Counted from the stretch's first letter, positions 38,898 through 49,304 are shown. The stretch is 64,000 bases of DNA from Leishmania martiniquensis (GCF_017916325.1 NC_090165.1:186001-250000), one strand, 5' to 3'. The notes: generated by a model not told the origin, from the sequence alone. Made by a program: numbers and translations.

Positions 38898-41800
38898 CTT
38901 ACACCCAATATGAGCTGGAAGGTACTTCTTTTCTATGATGTCGAGACTTGAGAGCCCGATAGCATTGCAAGTTTTTTCCAAGATTGAAAAGATGGAGGAA
39001 AAAGATGAATATGAAGAGAGTTCCAAGGAGATCGATCTCGCCGTCTAGTAGCGCTGTGACAGCTCCCCACAATGCCTCAGAGGCACAAGTTGTAGAGGGC
39101 TATGCAATCACTCAGTATCTACCCACATGGCCATTCCTTTTTGTTTTTGCTCTCCGGCTGGTGCCGAAACACGTTTAAGAGCCCAAAACAAGCACCACTT
39201 GTTTCATCGATACCCGTATTACATTACCATGCTCTTTGTTTTCACTTCATCCTCTAAAAATTCGATTAACACCGCTGCCGATGGCATACGAGCCTGTCAC
39301 CTGCAATGTGAACCCAATCCGATAAAGGCGCATCCGTGTCGAAGTGCCGCATATCTATGACCCCTGGCGCGAGAAAAGACCTCGGCCGCCGTTCGACCAA
39401 CCAGTTATGTACCCACACACGTACACGATAAATTGGAGCCATCACCATTCGACAATCGCCATTTAAGCAGGCAGGAGCGCCTTTGTCTTTAGCGAGGCCC
39501 TACGAACGATTCCCCCCTCCCCTACCTTCTCGCCCGCCCCCGCTTCAGCGGAGATATGCCACCCAGGCCTCTTGCCACGAGTCCTTCACATGAATGCTTT
39601 GATGTCTCAACTTTCTGCGCTTGAAGCAAAGCCTTCTGCACCACAGGGGCGGAAGAAAAGGCGCGGCCTGCCCCCCGAAAACGCCAAAAGCCACCCGGGT
39701 TACGAGACACGCTCTTTCTCTACCAAACGCTAAGATAGGTTTGCGTTAAGTAGCTTTTCGGCGATCCTCACAGCCGGATATTTCACCTCCTTCGGTAAAA
39801 TCGGGCCGGCGTGCCACCCCCTCGGCGAAGGTAACGCGGGCGCCACCTGCCGCCGGGACACCGGCGCCCACGCCCACCCAACGGCCGCACCGCACACGCC
39901 AAACGAGCCCCCCTCGCGCCCTTTGGAAAAAAGTTTGCCGGCATGGCCCCCATAGCATCGGCCTCTGTTCCCCTGATAAAAAAGGCAGTCCGCCCGGTCA
40001 AGTTGTCGGCAGGGTCCTTTCCTATCCCACAAATAGAACTGTGAACAAGGCCCTAAAACATTTTTTCGCTCTAGCCACACGTTTTGTTCAACGAGCGCTT
40101 AAAAAACCGGAACTTTCCGGCCACCAGCGGTAAAAAGAGCGCCCGAGCCCCCACAGCACACCCATCCCAGCGGCCACACCCGATCCCAATGACAAAAAAA
40201 AACTAGAAGAAGCCGCCCGCGCCACAGAATGCAGAAAAATCCAGCCGTGATTGCGCCAGACCCACAGGGCAGTCTTTTGGACACCTGCAAACAAAAGCCC
40301 CCGCGCCATATTAGCATGATCCACAGCCTGGCATCGAACACGCTACAAGAGTCGTAAAGTATGATAAGCCAACGCCCACTCCGGTTTAATATTGTGAAAA
40401 TTATTAGTATACAACAGCGGAAATGCAATGGATGTACCGCCAGGGGACGGTCGCTTAAACATGGGCCACGATAGATCACTCCGCTGATATTTTTTCGATG
40501 GACAATGTCCTTACACGCACCGGAAAAGCCCCCCCCAACAGCCAAAATTTCACAATCGGCACGTTGAAGCCCAGACTACATTTTTCACACCATATCATGA
40601 ACTCTTTTCTGACATGAGGGGGCCCGGCCGGCGCTTCTTTTTGAACGACGCACCACTCACAAAACGCAGTGGCGACATAATTCCCGAGTAACATTTACAC
40701 CTTTTTGATCTTATTGGTCTTCGGGCATCGTCAACAACCAAGTTTGTCTTTGATACACGCGCTGCGGCGGCTACTGGGGCTTAGGCTGGCGGGAAAACCC
40801 CGCGGCCGCAAATGAGACAGGAGAAGGCGACCGAGACTTTTCCATTTAGAAGAGCTGGACGCTCTTCATTTGAAAGTAAAATCATAACAGGACACGCCTG
40901 CGCCTATTGTGATGGCGCCGGTCGCCGCGGCGGCCCCGTCCCCGCCCCCGCCAGCGAGTGGCGGCGCGCTGCCGAACAAGCGCGCATAAACCCAAAGCGC
41001 GCCAGCCACAAAGCAAAAAAGCCGCGCGCGCACTTATGAGATATGATGGCCCTCTGCTTTGCTGAAACGAAATGGTGGAAGATCACCGTGCATTTTTATG
41101 TACGCATAAGAACAAAAAGATTCAATCCGGACACAACTTTTTTTCAAGATGGGTAGGTTACCAACAGATCAAAAGAGAAAAAAAGGGCCCCTTGAAGAAC
41201 TGACACAGTTTTGGGGGAACACACATTGTTGTTGAAAAAGCCTAAATGATGCTGCCGTTGTGAGGATTTACCCTTTGAAGGTGCTATACAGATGCTTGGT
41301 TTGAAAAACCCACGGGTTGTACCAAAGGGGCGGTTTCGTGCACGGAAACGGCGGCCCTTTTGAGACCCATTTGGCTATCAACATGCCGGCGGGCCGGTTC
41401 GAAGCAAAAAACGACACAAGAAACTTAGACACGCCTTTCTGTAAGTTGGCTAATTGAATTGAAAGTTGCTCCGTCCCGCGCGCTATTTTATCTTGCGTGA
41501 AGATGTGCGGCGATGTTTTTTGGATTTTTTCAAAAAGAAAAGTGCATCTCTTCTAAGCAGTGTCCTCATACTTCAAATTCGGATGCGCTATGCATGCGTC
41601 TCTTTCCATGGAAAAGAACTTGCATTAAATTACTAGGTCCGCTTGAATTCAGAGGGAGGAGTTTTTCAATCCAGCAGAAGGCGATTTTTTCTCTTTCTCC
41701 ACGTGGTTTTCTTCCTGAGGGGGGCCTCCTCAATCTTTTTCCTGTGCGCGCATGATGGGGTCTAGCTGCCCTTGGCCGGGGTGGGCTCTTTGAACCGAAA

Positions 41801-43050
41801 TACTTAACAAGCATGAACTTTGCTTCGTTTTGGTTGATTTTTGTAGCCACCAAGTATTTCGAAGAAAATTGGTAATGAATGATTTGAGAAAGAAGAAGAG
41901 CGCGCAATTGCGCACTGTTCAATCAAGGCTGGTCGGTACTCGGGTTTCAAATCTTGCAGCAGTTAGAGGGCAGAGTGTTGGGCCAAGAAAGCTTGGCCGT
42001 TGGCTGAAGCTCGGTGATCCGAGCAAATGGTAAACGAAAGAGGTCATTTATGCCATGATAAAGATAAATCATGTTTTTGCGGGCCGGCCATGGCGTTTCC
42101 TAGGCGTTTTATTTTTTTGGCGCCCTACTATCACGGATCGCCGGGGGCCTCTCTTGTTAGCGCGCTCAAGTCAGCTTGTGCTGGGTGTATGCTCTCTCTT
42201 TTGGCAAAGGATCTGGGTAGCTGTTTTTTCTCTATTATCACCTATCCAGGTGTGTGTGTGGTTGGGCGAAAACGCCGTTGTTCTACCCAGAAAAGGTATT
42301 ACATTGCGCACTCAAAAGTTAAGGTTCGCCGTTTCCGGGCCTTTGTGACATTATCTTGCGCTTTCTGGGATTTAAACTTCCTCAGGGGCCGCTGTGGTTG
42401 CGTTATGGCTTTCTTTGTGTGGGAAGGCCCGGCCGGGTCGGCTGGCGCCGGGGGGGCTTGGGGGGTGCCGTGATGAGCATTAGCAAAAAGGCGCGCTGGG
42501 GGTACCTTTCGGGCTGTGGGAGGGGTCCTGCTGGCGGGTCTTCGTCCTCACAAGGGGGCCCCGGAGTCGAGGCAGGGCTCTTTGTTCGGGAAAAAGGGCT
42601 CATGCTTCAAGAGGCGGGCTGGGAGCTTCAACCCACTGTGTTGGGGGCGGTTTGATTGGAGACGGCTTTGGGTTTGTGTACGCCAAGGTGTGTATAAGCA
42701 GGGCAAGGGCGACTTCTCAAAAGGAGTTGCAGAAGCGGCGCTATTGGGGTGTGCATTCTAAGGGGATTTAATGAAGTGTTGCTACTTCAGCTGTCGCCGA
42801 AGGCATTCAAGAGCCTCACATATCGATCGGCCTGGCGCGTGGAGGACTCTGAATCAACGCTAAGCCCTGGTCGGTGGACATCTCAGGTCGAACTTGGCGG
42901 CTGTACGCCAGGAGAAATCGCTCATAACCCATGATAGTCTTTTTCTAAAAATTGGCTACATCTACTCTAACTTGGGTGTTGTCCTATATCTTCTCTCTTT
43001 ATGCACCCCTTTCATCATCCAAGCACCCCTTGCCAAAACACGTTTGCAAA
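38898..43050. promoter_or_regulatory. Divergent strand-switch region, candidate bidirectional Pol II initiation zone
   Basis: All genes to the left are on the minus strand and all to the right on the plus strand. The 4.15 kb between holds no recognisable gene. The plus strand is C/A-rich in the left half (39841-39900: C34 G15 A10 T1 by hand count) and G-rich in the right half (42421-42480: G33 C14 T8 A5). The change falls in mixed, more AT-rich sequence around 41.05-41.25 kb. The RNA-like strand is thus G-rich and pyrimidine-poor in C in both outgoing directions. G/T-rich promoters with H2A.Z are established for trypanosome Pol II start sites. Several G-runs on these strands could form G-quadruplexes. 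The exact start sites cannot be read from sequence. Confidence 0.8.
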
Positions 43051-43884
43051 ATGCGTCGAGCTCTCCACTCGCCTCACTTTCGGCTCTTCCGCCAGGTCGT
43101 TGTCGGGCCATCTTCCACCATACCGAGCCCAAGCTCATCGCCCCGGTTTGGCAGAAGATGGCGGCGCCTCCAGGAAAGCCTGCCTCCACCTTCATTCGAT
43201 GCTGAAAACGACCGGGATGCAAAGAATATTTGCTTTGAACGCTATGGCTTTCTACAGAAGCCGGTGTTCTTGGAAACCTGGCAAGAGTTTCTCCGTGAGC
43301 TTCAGCGCGTAGAGCTTGGATGGAGCTTGGCTCCAAGCTCAGGGGGCACCCTTCAGTTAAAGATTCACGATCATCTCGAGCCCGGCGACGGCCTTCTGTG
43401 TGAGCTGAAGGGCGCTGCTAATCAGTCAGCGCCGTTGGCAGAGTTTTTCGAAGCTTGTGGCTCTGTGTCCCAGGGAAGGATGTCAAAATGTGAAATACAG
43501 TTCTTCGACGGGGAGAGCAGCTCCGTATTACTGATCGAGAGCAAAAAGCGTCTAGGCGAGAATTCATTCAAAGATGATCCTCCTATATCACCGCTTTTTT
43601 GTCAGTTTGACTGCCGTGGAACCTCAGTGTCTCTTTCCGTGCTAGACAAGAAAACACTCGTTCGGACACCGCTATTCTCCGACATATCTTCTCAAACGCT
43701 GAACTACGCGTTTCTGACGTCTCTGCCACTTTTTTTGAAGCGAACAGACTTAGGTGTCCGAAATGCTGATTTTGTGACAGAAGACCAAATGCGTCATTTT
43801 CGTTACGCATGGTGCTTTCTTCGAAAAGAGTCATGCATGACTCCAGTCGAATTGGGGGAATTGGATGCTTTGCTCCCTCCCTAG
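43051..43884 (+). CDS. Predicted mitochondrial protein, possibly p22/MAM33-like
   Basis: The first gene of the rightward unit, 277 residues from the first ATG (43051). The N-terminus MRRALHSPHFRLFRQVVV is a convincing mitochondrial presequence. The body alternates beta-like segments (CEIQFFDGESSSVLLIES, LFCQFDCRGTSVSLSVL) and ends in a helical part (YAFLTSLPLFLKRTDLG), an order reminiscent of the p32/MAM33/p22 family of mitochondrial matrix proteins. The similarity is weak and I would not name it on this alone. A pyrimidine tract at about 42983-43015 and an AG at about 43022 support the start. Confidence 0.6.
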   Translation: MRRALHSPHFRLFRQVVVGPSSTIPSPSSSPRFGRRWRRLQESLPPPSFDAENDRDAKNICFERYGFLQKPVFLETWQEFLRELQRVELGWSLAPSSGGTLQLKIHDHLEPGDGLLCELKGAANQSAPLAEFFEACGSVSQGRMSKCEIQFFDGESSSVLLIESKKRLGENSFKDDPPISPLFCQFDCRGTSVSLSVLDKKTLVRTPLFSDISSQTLNYAFLTSLPLFLKRTDLGVRNADFVTEDQMRHFRYAWCFLRKESCMTPVELGELDALLPP

Positions 43885-44150
43885 GGATTCGTACCTTTTC
43901 TGTTCACAAAAAGTCCGGCAATGAAGGCGACCCAAACGAGGAAGTGCGCAAAAAGTATATCGATCTCGTTTAGTGATTGGAGTAACAGCCATTCAGCGAG
44001 GCAGAACGGAGACGATCTCTTTGCATGTTTCTCCTTGGTTCATGCTCCCATGTCGTTAACCAAATACTAATTTAAAAAGAGCAAAGCGAATGCACAGGGG
44101 CACCTCGGCAAGAAGTCATGAAAGTTGCTTCGCTCTCTTTCTCACGCAAC

Positions 44151-44190
44151 TCTACCGTTTTTTTTTTTTGCACTATTCTTCTCTCTGAAG
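44151..44190 (+). promoter_or_regulatory. Predicted trans-splice acceptor for GrpE
   Basis: A 13-T run plus CTATTCTTCTCTCTG is followed by AAG. It lies after an upstream in-frame ATG at 44118 and so excludes that ATG, fixing the GrpE start at 44274. Confidence 0.7.
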
Positions 44191-44242
44191 AAACCTTAAA
44201 GGATTATCGTATCACCTTTAACACAGTGACAGAACTAAAAAG

Positions 44243-44267
44243 CCACACACACACACACACGCACATC
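44243..44267. repeat. CA microsatellite in the predicted GrpE 5' UTR
   Basis: A run of nine CA units ending CGCACATCC. It is a simple repeat transcribed as part of the predicted leader of the GrpE mRNA. Confidence 0.75.
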
Positions 44268-44273
44268 CTTGAA

Positions 44274-44930
44274 ATGAGGGCTCTCTCTCTACGAACGGGG
44301 CTAGTCGCTCGTGCTTCCGCAGTGGCGCTCACTAGTCAACGCTGGTGCTCTACTGCGGCCAAGGCTGCGAAGCCAGAGGAGGAAAAAGAAACACCAGAAA
44401 CTGAGACAGAGGAAGTTGTGTCCGCTGCCGCTGTGAAGGAGCTGGAGAAAGAGCTTGATGCGTCAAAGGCTACTATTGAGGAGCTCAAGAAGGAGATTCT
44501 ATACCGCGCAGCGGACGCTGAAAACGCGCGCCGCATCGGTCGCGAGGACGTTGAGAAGGCAAAGCTTTACGGCATCAGCTCATTCGGCAAAGACATGTTG
44601 GAGGTTGCAGACACGCTCGAGAAGGGCGTCGAGGCATTTTCTGCCTTTTCAGAGGAAGAGTTGAATGGAAACAAGATGCTGAGCTCCATTTTCACCGGTG
44701 TCAAGCTCTCCCACAAGGTTCTTCTCAAGAACTTGGCCAAACACGGAATTGAGAAGATGGGTGTCACTGTAGGTACAAAGTTCGACCCCAACCTGCATGA
44801 CGCTCTTGTGAGCACCTCAGTCACGGACAAGTCTCCAGTAGACACAATCTCGAATGTTTTGAAGGATGGTTACACCCTCAGGAGCCGTGTTCTTCGTGCA
44901 GCACAGGTCAGCGTTTCCCAGCATCCGTAA
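44274..44930 (+). CDS. Mge1: Mitochondrial GrpE co-chaperone (Mge1)
   Basis: The 218-residue protein is the nucleotide-exchange factor for mitochondrial Hsp70. The presequence MRALSLRTGLVARASAVALT is followed by an acidic linker and a long GrpE coiled coil (KELEKELDASKATIEELKKE, then ILYRAADAENARRIGREDVE). A four-helix part with ISSFGKDMLEVADTLEKG comes next, then a beta-wing containing GVTVGTKFDPNLHDALVSTS and GYTLRSRVLRAAQVSV. These are the classic GrpE signature segments. It is followed directly on the same strand by a second, divergent GrpE-like gene. Confidence 0.95.
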   Translation: MRALSLRTGLVARASAVALTSQRWCSTAAKAAKPEEEKETPETETEEVVSAAAVKELEKELDASKATIEELKKEILYRAADAENARRIGREDVEKAKLYGISSFGKDMLEVADTLEKGVEAFSAFSEEELNGNKMLSSIFTGVKLSHKVLLKNLAKHGIEKMGVTVGTKFDPNLHDALVSTSVTDKSPVDTISNVLKDGYTLRSRVLRAAQVSVSQHP

Positions 44931-45750
44931 GGTACAGTACAGCTAAAAGTTGAGCAGACGATTTTCATCATCTTTTCTCGTGGCCGATTTTGTTCTTGCT
45001 TTCGAAAGCGCTCTTGTTCCAGTCAGCGAGAATCCTGCGGAAAACCTCCTCGAGCCCTTAAGGAATCAGGCTGCGCTTTCATTCTCAAAGGAAAAGAGCT
45101 TGGAAAAAGGACTTTCATCTCCTTTGCGGATATATATTATCACTAATGCTCTGATAAGGGGGAGAGGAGCGTGATACGTACTTGGGAGGAATTTTTTTGT
45201 TGGTGCTGTGCCGCTTCGTGTGTTGTGTGCGGGTGAGGGGGTGGGAGATCCGAAAATTGAAACAAGGGATCAGAGGCCAGTTGCTGCCTTGAGCACTAGA
45301 CTCCTCTTCCCGTTAAGCTAGCAAGTATCGAGGGTACAGCCACATCGTTATCAAGCCAGTCGACTTGTAGCTTCTCCTATTCATCCAGAGTGTCTTGCTG
45401 GTCACATAATTTATTAGGGTTTTCGATCTTCATTATAGTGTCTCTGAAAAGCAGCGATGCAAACACGAGCAGCCACGGAAGCACAGGCGAACTGACGCAG
45501 CGTTACAAGTGCACCATACTCGAACACAGGGGAAGAAAGTGCCAAAGTGAAAAATGTGGTATCTACAGTCAACTCTGTGTTTACCTGCGCTTTAATCATG
45601 TCTGAGAGATTCAGGCGCAGACGATAGGCGAATGGCACACGAGTTCTGTGCTGTACTCTCGTGCCTCCCGCTTGCACCATCACTTCCATTTTCTACACGT
45701 GTACCTTAGTTTTCTTTCCAGAATACGTTCCTTACGACTCGTACTAGACA
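44931..45750. other. Intergenic region, no gene seen
   Basis: Spacer between the two GrpE-like genes. A CCAG acceptor near 45720 follows a T/C tract and serves the second gene. Confidence 0.6.
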
Positions 45751-46368
45751 ATGTACAGACGAGTGAGAACACACGCGACATCTGTGGCTTGCCCACGTCA
45801 CCTAATACACAGGAAATGCTGTACACATGATAGCAGTACCGCGTCCTCTGTTGCGGAGGTGAAGGGAAAGTACGAAGTCTTGAGAGCGCAACTTCTCGCA
45901 AGCAAGGGAGAGATTCAGAAACTTCGATCGGAAAATTTGTACACTGCTGCTTCGTGTGAAAACATTCGAAAGAGTGCCCATGAGCAAGCGAAACAGGCAC
46001 ATGCTGATGCTATCAGATCTTTTGCGCGCGACATGCTAGATGTTTGTGACGCCCTACAAGTGGTTGCAAGAAAAGTGGAGGAATACACACAGAGGAACTC
46101 TTTCGTCCCTAAAAGGGAGGCTTCGGTCCTCACTGGTGTGGCTCTCACGGAGGAAGTCGCACTCAGGGTTCTGAAGCGATATGGGGTGACGCCAGTGCAC
46201 ACCCAGGTTGGTGCTTCATTTGACCAAGAAAAAGAAGAGAAGCTATTTACAGTTCCATCTACCCCTTCCCTTCAAGAAGGCAGGATTGCCGAAGTTGTCA
46301 AAAGTGGCTATGATATGAACGGGTCGGTTTTGCGGCGCGCGGAAGTCGGCTTGAGCGAGGATTCCTAA
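45751..46368 (+). CDS. Divergent GrpE-like protein (paralogue of the upstream GrpE)
   Basis: The 205-residue protein starts MYRRVRTHATSVACPRHLIH, a mitochondrial-type presequence. It keeps GrpE order: a coiled coil (VKGKYEVLRAQLLASKGEIQ, ENLYTAASCENIRKSA), then IRSFARDMLDVCDALQVVA, a helix pair with LTEEVALRVLKRYGV, and a beta-wing ending KSGYDMNGSVLRRAEVGL. The wing motif around FDP..HDA, which contacts Hsp70, reads FDQEKEEKL here, and the PGT/PVDT loop is altered. It is probably a tandem duplicate that has changed partner or activity. A CCAG acceptor at about 45720 lies 30 nt before the ATG. Confidence 0.85.
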   Translation: MYRRVRTHATSVACPRHLIHRKCCTHDSSTASSVAEVKGKYEVLRAQLLASKGEIQKLRSENLYTAASCENIRKSAHEQAKQAHADAIRSFARDMLDVCDALQVVARKVEEYTQRNSFVPKREASVLTGVALTEEVALRVLKRYGVTPVHTQVGASFDQEKEEKLFTVPSTPSLQEGRIAEVVKSGYDMNGSVLRRAEVGLSEDS

Positions 46369-46662
46369 GGGTGAATTGAGCGCTGTGGCAGAAGTGGAAT
46401 TTTCGCTCCTAATCGCTCCACTTCTATACTCGAGCCCCTATTGCGATCACATTCGACTAAATGGAACAGAAAACAGAAAAAAAAAACAGCTGCGCCAACA
46501 TTGACTTTGCTATTGAATCGAGCAGTGTTCCACAATGACAGGAGTCCGTTTTCTTCTCGCGGCATTTACTTGGGAAACACTTTCTTCTCTCCCTCTCTCG
46601 AATTTCTCTCAAAAAAAAAATGACGATATCGGTGAAAGGTCTGACGGACTTCCTCCACCAGG

Positions 46663-47178
46663 ATGCTTCGCCGCTGTGCGTTCTCTGTTGTGTCGGCAGG
46701 GCAGGCTCCCTATCCTGCTACCACGCTCTCTGGGGCGCAAAAGCGCTTTCTGAAAATTGCCAAATCTACTTTTGGCTTCTACCTAGCTCGGAGGGGACAG
46801 CGTAAGTTCCCGTTCCACCGTAGGCCGCACATCAAGAACACTCACGCCATGAACCTGAGCGCGCCGTACTTTTGGAGTTACATGACAGCAAAGAGCCAGT
46901 CCTTTTTTCTCCCTGAAGAGAATTACATCACTGGAGACTGGACAGGGAAGTTCTTTGTCTCAAAGCGGCAGGTTTACACGTTGCAACATGCCACTAGCGG
47001 AGGAAAGGTTAGGGTCAAGTCGTTTCCATCCGTTTTCGAGCTGAAGAACCCTTCGCGATGGAATGTGGGCAAGGAAGTGAACACACTAACGAAGCCGCGC
47101 ATGGATCTCATCGATGATCAGATGCTTACTAAGAAGCAGCGTTTGGATTACGTGAAAGCAGGCTTTCTGCCCAAATGA
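46663..47178 (+). CDS. Small basic predicted mitochondrial protein (possible mitoribosomal subunit)
   Basis: The 171-residue product begins MLRRCAFSVVSAGQAPYPAT, a presequence. A basic stretch (LARRGQRKFPFHRRPHIKN) and an aromatic-rich body (MNLSAPYFWSYMTAKSQ, ENYITGDWTGKFFVSKRQVY) follow, ending in a short helix. Such small basic proteins are common in the protein-rich kinetoplastid mitoribosome. I do not recognise a named family. A C/T tract at 46579-46610 and AG at 46637-46638 put the leader 24 nt before the ATG and exclude an out-of-frame ATG at 46619. Confidence 0.7.
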   Translation: MLRRCAFSVVSAGQAPYPATTLSGAQKRFLKIAKSTFGFYLARRGQRKFPFHRRPHIKNTHAMNLSAPYFWSYMTAKSQSFFLPEENYITGDWTGKFFVSKRQVYTLQHATSGGKVRVKSFPSVFELKNPSRWNVGKEVNTLTKPRMDLIDDQMLTKKQRLDYVKAGFLPK

Positions 47179-47517
47179 AGCGCTTTGATTCCACAGACGA
47201 AGAGTACACACACACACAGACACAACGCAAAAAAATGTAGATGGGAATGAATCAGCACCATGGTTTCGTTGCCTCTCCTCTTGCATGGCGTGTCGGGCCA
47301 TTGACGGCTCTACTGAGCTGAAAATGACTCTGAATTATTGTAGCTCCCTCACTCTTGAGCCAATGACTTGCTGAATGCCATTGGAAGCAAGGCGTCGTAG
47401 TGCGCGCGCACACACACACACACGAAAAAAAAAGCATCTTTTCTTCCAACATCTCCCTCATCTTCCCCCTTGCTCGTACTTCCGTGTCTTGCAGAGGAGG
47501 TCTTGCGTAGCATAGAA
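47179..47517. other. Intergenic region with CA repeats and a strong splice acceptor
   Basis: It contains CA runs near 47209 and 47405-47424. A long C/T tract (about 47446-47490) leads to CAG at 47492-47494, the acceptor for the OB-fold gene. Confidence 0.65.
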
Positions 47518-48360
47518 ATGCTCTTGCGGCAGGTCCGCAAGTGCAAGTCGCACGCTCTCTGGATGCGGTCGTGCGGCACGAAAGCTCCTTCAGTGCCGAA
47601 CAAAGATGGGGACACCAGTGATTTGCTAAATGCGGTCTTCGACGAGATCGAAAGCTGCGACATATCCGTCCATACGGAGAAGCGCGAGTTACCAAAAACG
47701 ACGGAGCTCAGTAGCGCGCCAACCAGCCAATGTAGCACAGTCCCATCAATTTCAGACAAAAAAGTGAGGCTTGAAGAAGCAAAGCATAAACGACTGCGAC
47801 GTCAGCTGAGGGATGCCACTGCGGAGCTGGATGCTCTGATGGACGAAAACAAACGGGCGGTGGCCGCTGGCTCGAGCGCCAGGTATATGCCTGCGAGGGC
47901 GGCAAAGACGTTCTTGTCCTCGGCTGAATTAGTTCAGGAAAAGTCACCTCAAGAGTTTGTAGCGCTTGAAAATAGCAAAGCAGAACTAGATCACTTGCCG
48001 ACCCTGCGCCATTCGGGATGCTCTGCGGTAGTGACGTTAGTGGGAGTTGTCACTGATGCACCAACACGCGTCAGCGTTGCGCTTCCTGGGGTGAGCGGGA
48101 AAACTAACTGCGTTGAGTTTGCTGTTCGATACGATGTTCCGTTTTTCCAGACGCAAACATCCATGAGTATATCGATTCGCGCAGTTGGTGCATCACTGTC
48201 CGCGTTTGCGGCAGAGAGTGTTGCCGTGGGAGATGTTGTTCACATTTTAGGGCACTTAGTTCCGATCGCAGAGCCAAACAGTGAAGGCCACTTATGTTGT
48301 GTGTACGCGCTTCCGGCTGGCGGCAACATATCTGTTGTTCTTGCGAAAGGCACGCCATAG
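47518..48360 (+). CDS. OB-fold (SSB-like) protein with coiled coil, possibly RNA-editing KREPA-like
   Basis: The 280-residue protein starts MLLRQVRKCKSHALWMRS, a basic mitochondrial-type N-terminus. A coiled-coil region lies at about 80-115 and a C-terminal OB-fold at about 168-277: VVTLVGVVTDAPTRVSVALP, then CVEFAVRYDVPFFQ, MSISIRAVGASLSAFAAESV and VGDVVHILGHL. That strand order is typical of SSB and of the OB-folds in kinetoplast RNA-editing proteins of the KREPA type. The editosome assignment is inference; a mitochondrial ssDNA/RNA-binding protein is equally possible. The ATG at 47518 is the first in frame after a strong acceptor at 47493. Confidence 0.68.
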   Translation: MLLRQVRKCKSHALWMRSCGTKAPSVPNKDGDTSDLLNAVFDEIESCDISVHTEKRELPKTTELSSAPTSQCSTVPSISDKKVRLEEAKHKRLRRQLRDATAELDALMDENKRAVAAGSSARYMPARAAKTFLSSAELVQEKSPQEFVALENSKAELDHLPTLRHSGCSAVVTLVGVVTDAPTRVSVALPGVSGKTNCVEFAVRYDVPFFQTQTSMSISIRAVGASLSAFAAESVAVGDVVHILGHLVPIAEPNSEGHLCCVYALPAGGNISVVLAKGTP

Positions 48361-48713
48361 TGGACGTAACGCCTTCACAAAGATAAAGAGAGGTGCTAAT
48401 GGGCAGGTAAGAAATTGCTCTTTTGATGTGTACTACGGTGAGCGTTCTCCCGAGGCTGTTTTGCCTGCTTTGACAGCGCAACCTCGAACGGACTGTACTT
48501 TTTCTTCGGCTACGATATGCCTGCTCGTAATGCCGATCGGCTGGTAGCCTGATCCTGAGGGCTCACCTGTCGCTCTCTTGATACTCTTCGGCTGACTGTC
48601 TGCGATTTTCAATACGACTTTTACTTTCTCGCTCTCTCGTGCCAGGCTCCTCTGGCGCATTCGAGACATCCATCTTTCACTTTGGCCAGAATCATCGCTC
48701 TTAAGTAGGCACC
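48361..48713. other. Intergenic region, no gene seen
   Basis: A C/T tract at about 48618-48640 with CCAG at 48642-48645 is the likely acceptor for the DJ-1 gene. Confidence 0.6.
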
Positions 48714-49304
48714 ATGCACGTTCTCGTCGTTGCGGCTGATGACTCCGAGGACATCGAGCTGGTCAGCATTATTGATGTCCTCGCCCGCAGCTCGATCAAG
48801 GTGACCCTCGCCTCTGTAATGGAGTCGAAACACATCAAACTGGCGCATGGAACGAAGGTGGTATGCGATGTTCTGATCGGAGACGTCACTGCCGATGAGT
48901 ACGACGGGGTACTTCTTCCCGGTGGCATGCCAGGAGCCGTTCATCTGGGCAACAGCGAAGGGCTGAAGAAGATTCTGCATAAAACGAAGGCATCGGGAAA
49001 GCTGTACGGTGCGATCTGCGCTGCCCCCGCCGTTGCCCTCGGTCCTATGGGTCTGTTGGACGATGTGCCGACTGTTACTTGCTACCCTGGCTTTGAGGAG
49101 AAGCTCCCCTCTTCTGTCAGTTATTCCACAAAAGCCGTTGAGAGGTCGGGCAACTGTCTCACCAGCCGCAGCCCCGGTACCGCTATCTACTTTGCCCTCG
49201 CCGCTGTTTCACTTCTCAAATCACCTGATCTAGCGAATAATATTGCCAGGGTCATGCTTGTTGATCAAACCAAGGAAATGGACGACGTGCGCTCCTTATG
49301 GTAA
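48714..49304 (+). CDS. DJ-1/PfpI family protein
   Basis: The 196-residue protein has the DJ-1/ThiJ/PfpI flavodoxin-like fold, starting MHVLVVAADDSEDIELVSII. The nucleophile elbow GAICAAPAVALG places Cys102 where human DJ-1 has Cys106, and Glu15 where DJ-1 has Glu18. The third position differs (TCYPGFEEKL, Tyr for His126), as in many plant and bacterial relatives. DJ-1 proteins detoxify glyoxal species and guard against oxidative stress. No targeting sequence is seen, so it is probably cytosolic. Confidence 0.92.
   Translation: MHVLVVAADDSEDIELVSIIDVLARSSIKVTLASVMESKHIKLAHGTKVVCDVLIGDVTADEYDGVLLPGGMPGAVHLGNSEGLKKILHKTKASGKLYGAICAAPAVALGPMGLLDDVPTVTCYPGFEEKLPSSVSYSTKAVERSGNCLTSRSPGTAIYFALAAVSLLKSPDLANNIARVMLVDQTKEMDDVRSLW

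Larger units (their letters stand above)
43885..44273. other. Intergenic region with GrpE splice acceptor and CA repeat
   Basis: Holds a strong T-rich tract (44151-44186) with AG at 44189-44190, and a CA dinucleotide repeat (about 44243-44267) that would lie in the GrpE 5' UTR. Confidence 0.65.

Noticed and set aside
41390..41410. tRNA B-box-like GGTTCGAAGC
   Set aside because: No matching A-box or cloverleaf could be built around it.
39730..42761. Small genes inside the strand-switch region
   Set aside because: Frames are short, rich in W/G/R or P/A from skewed composition, and show no family pattern.
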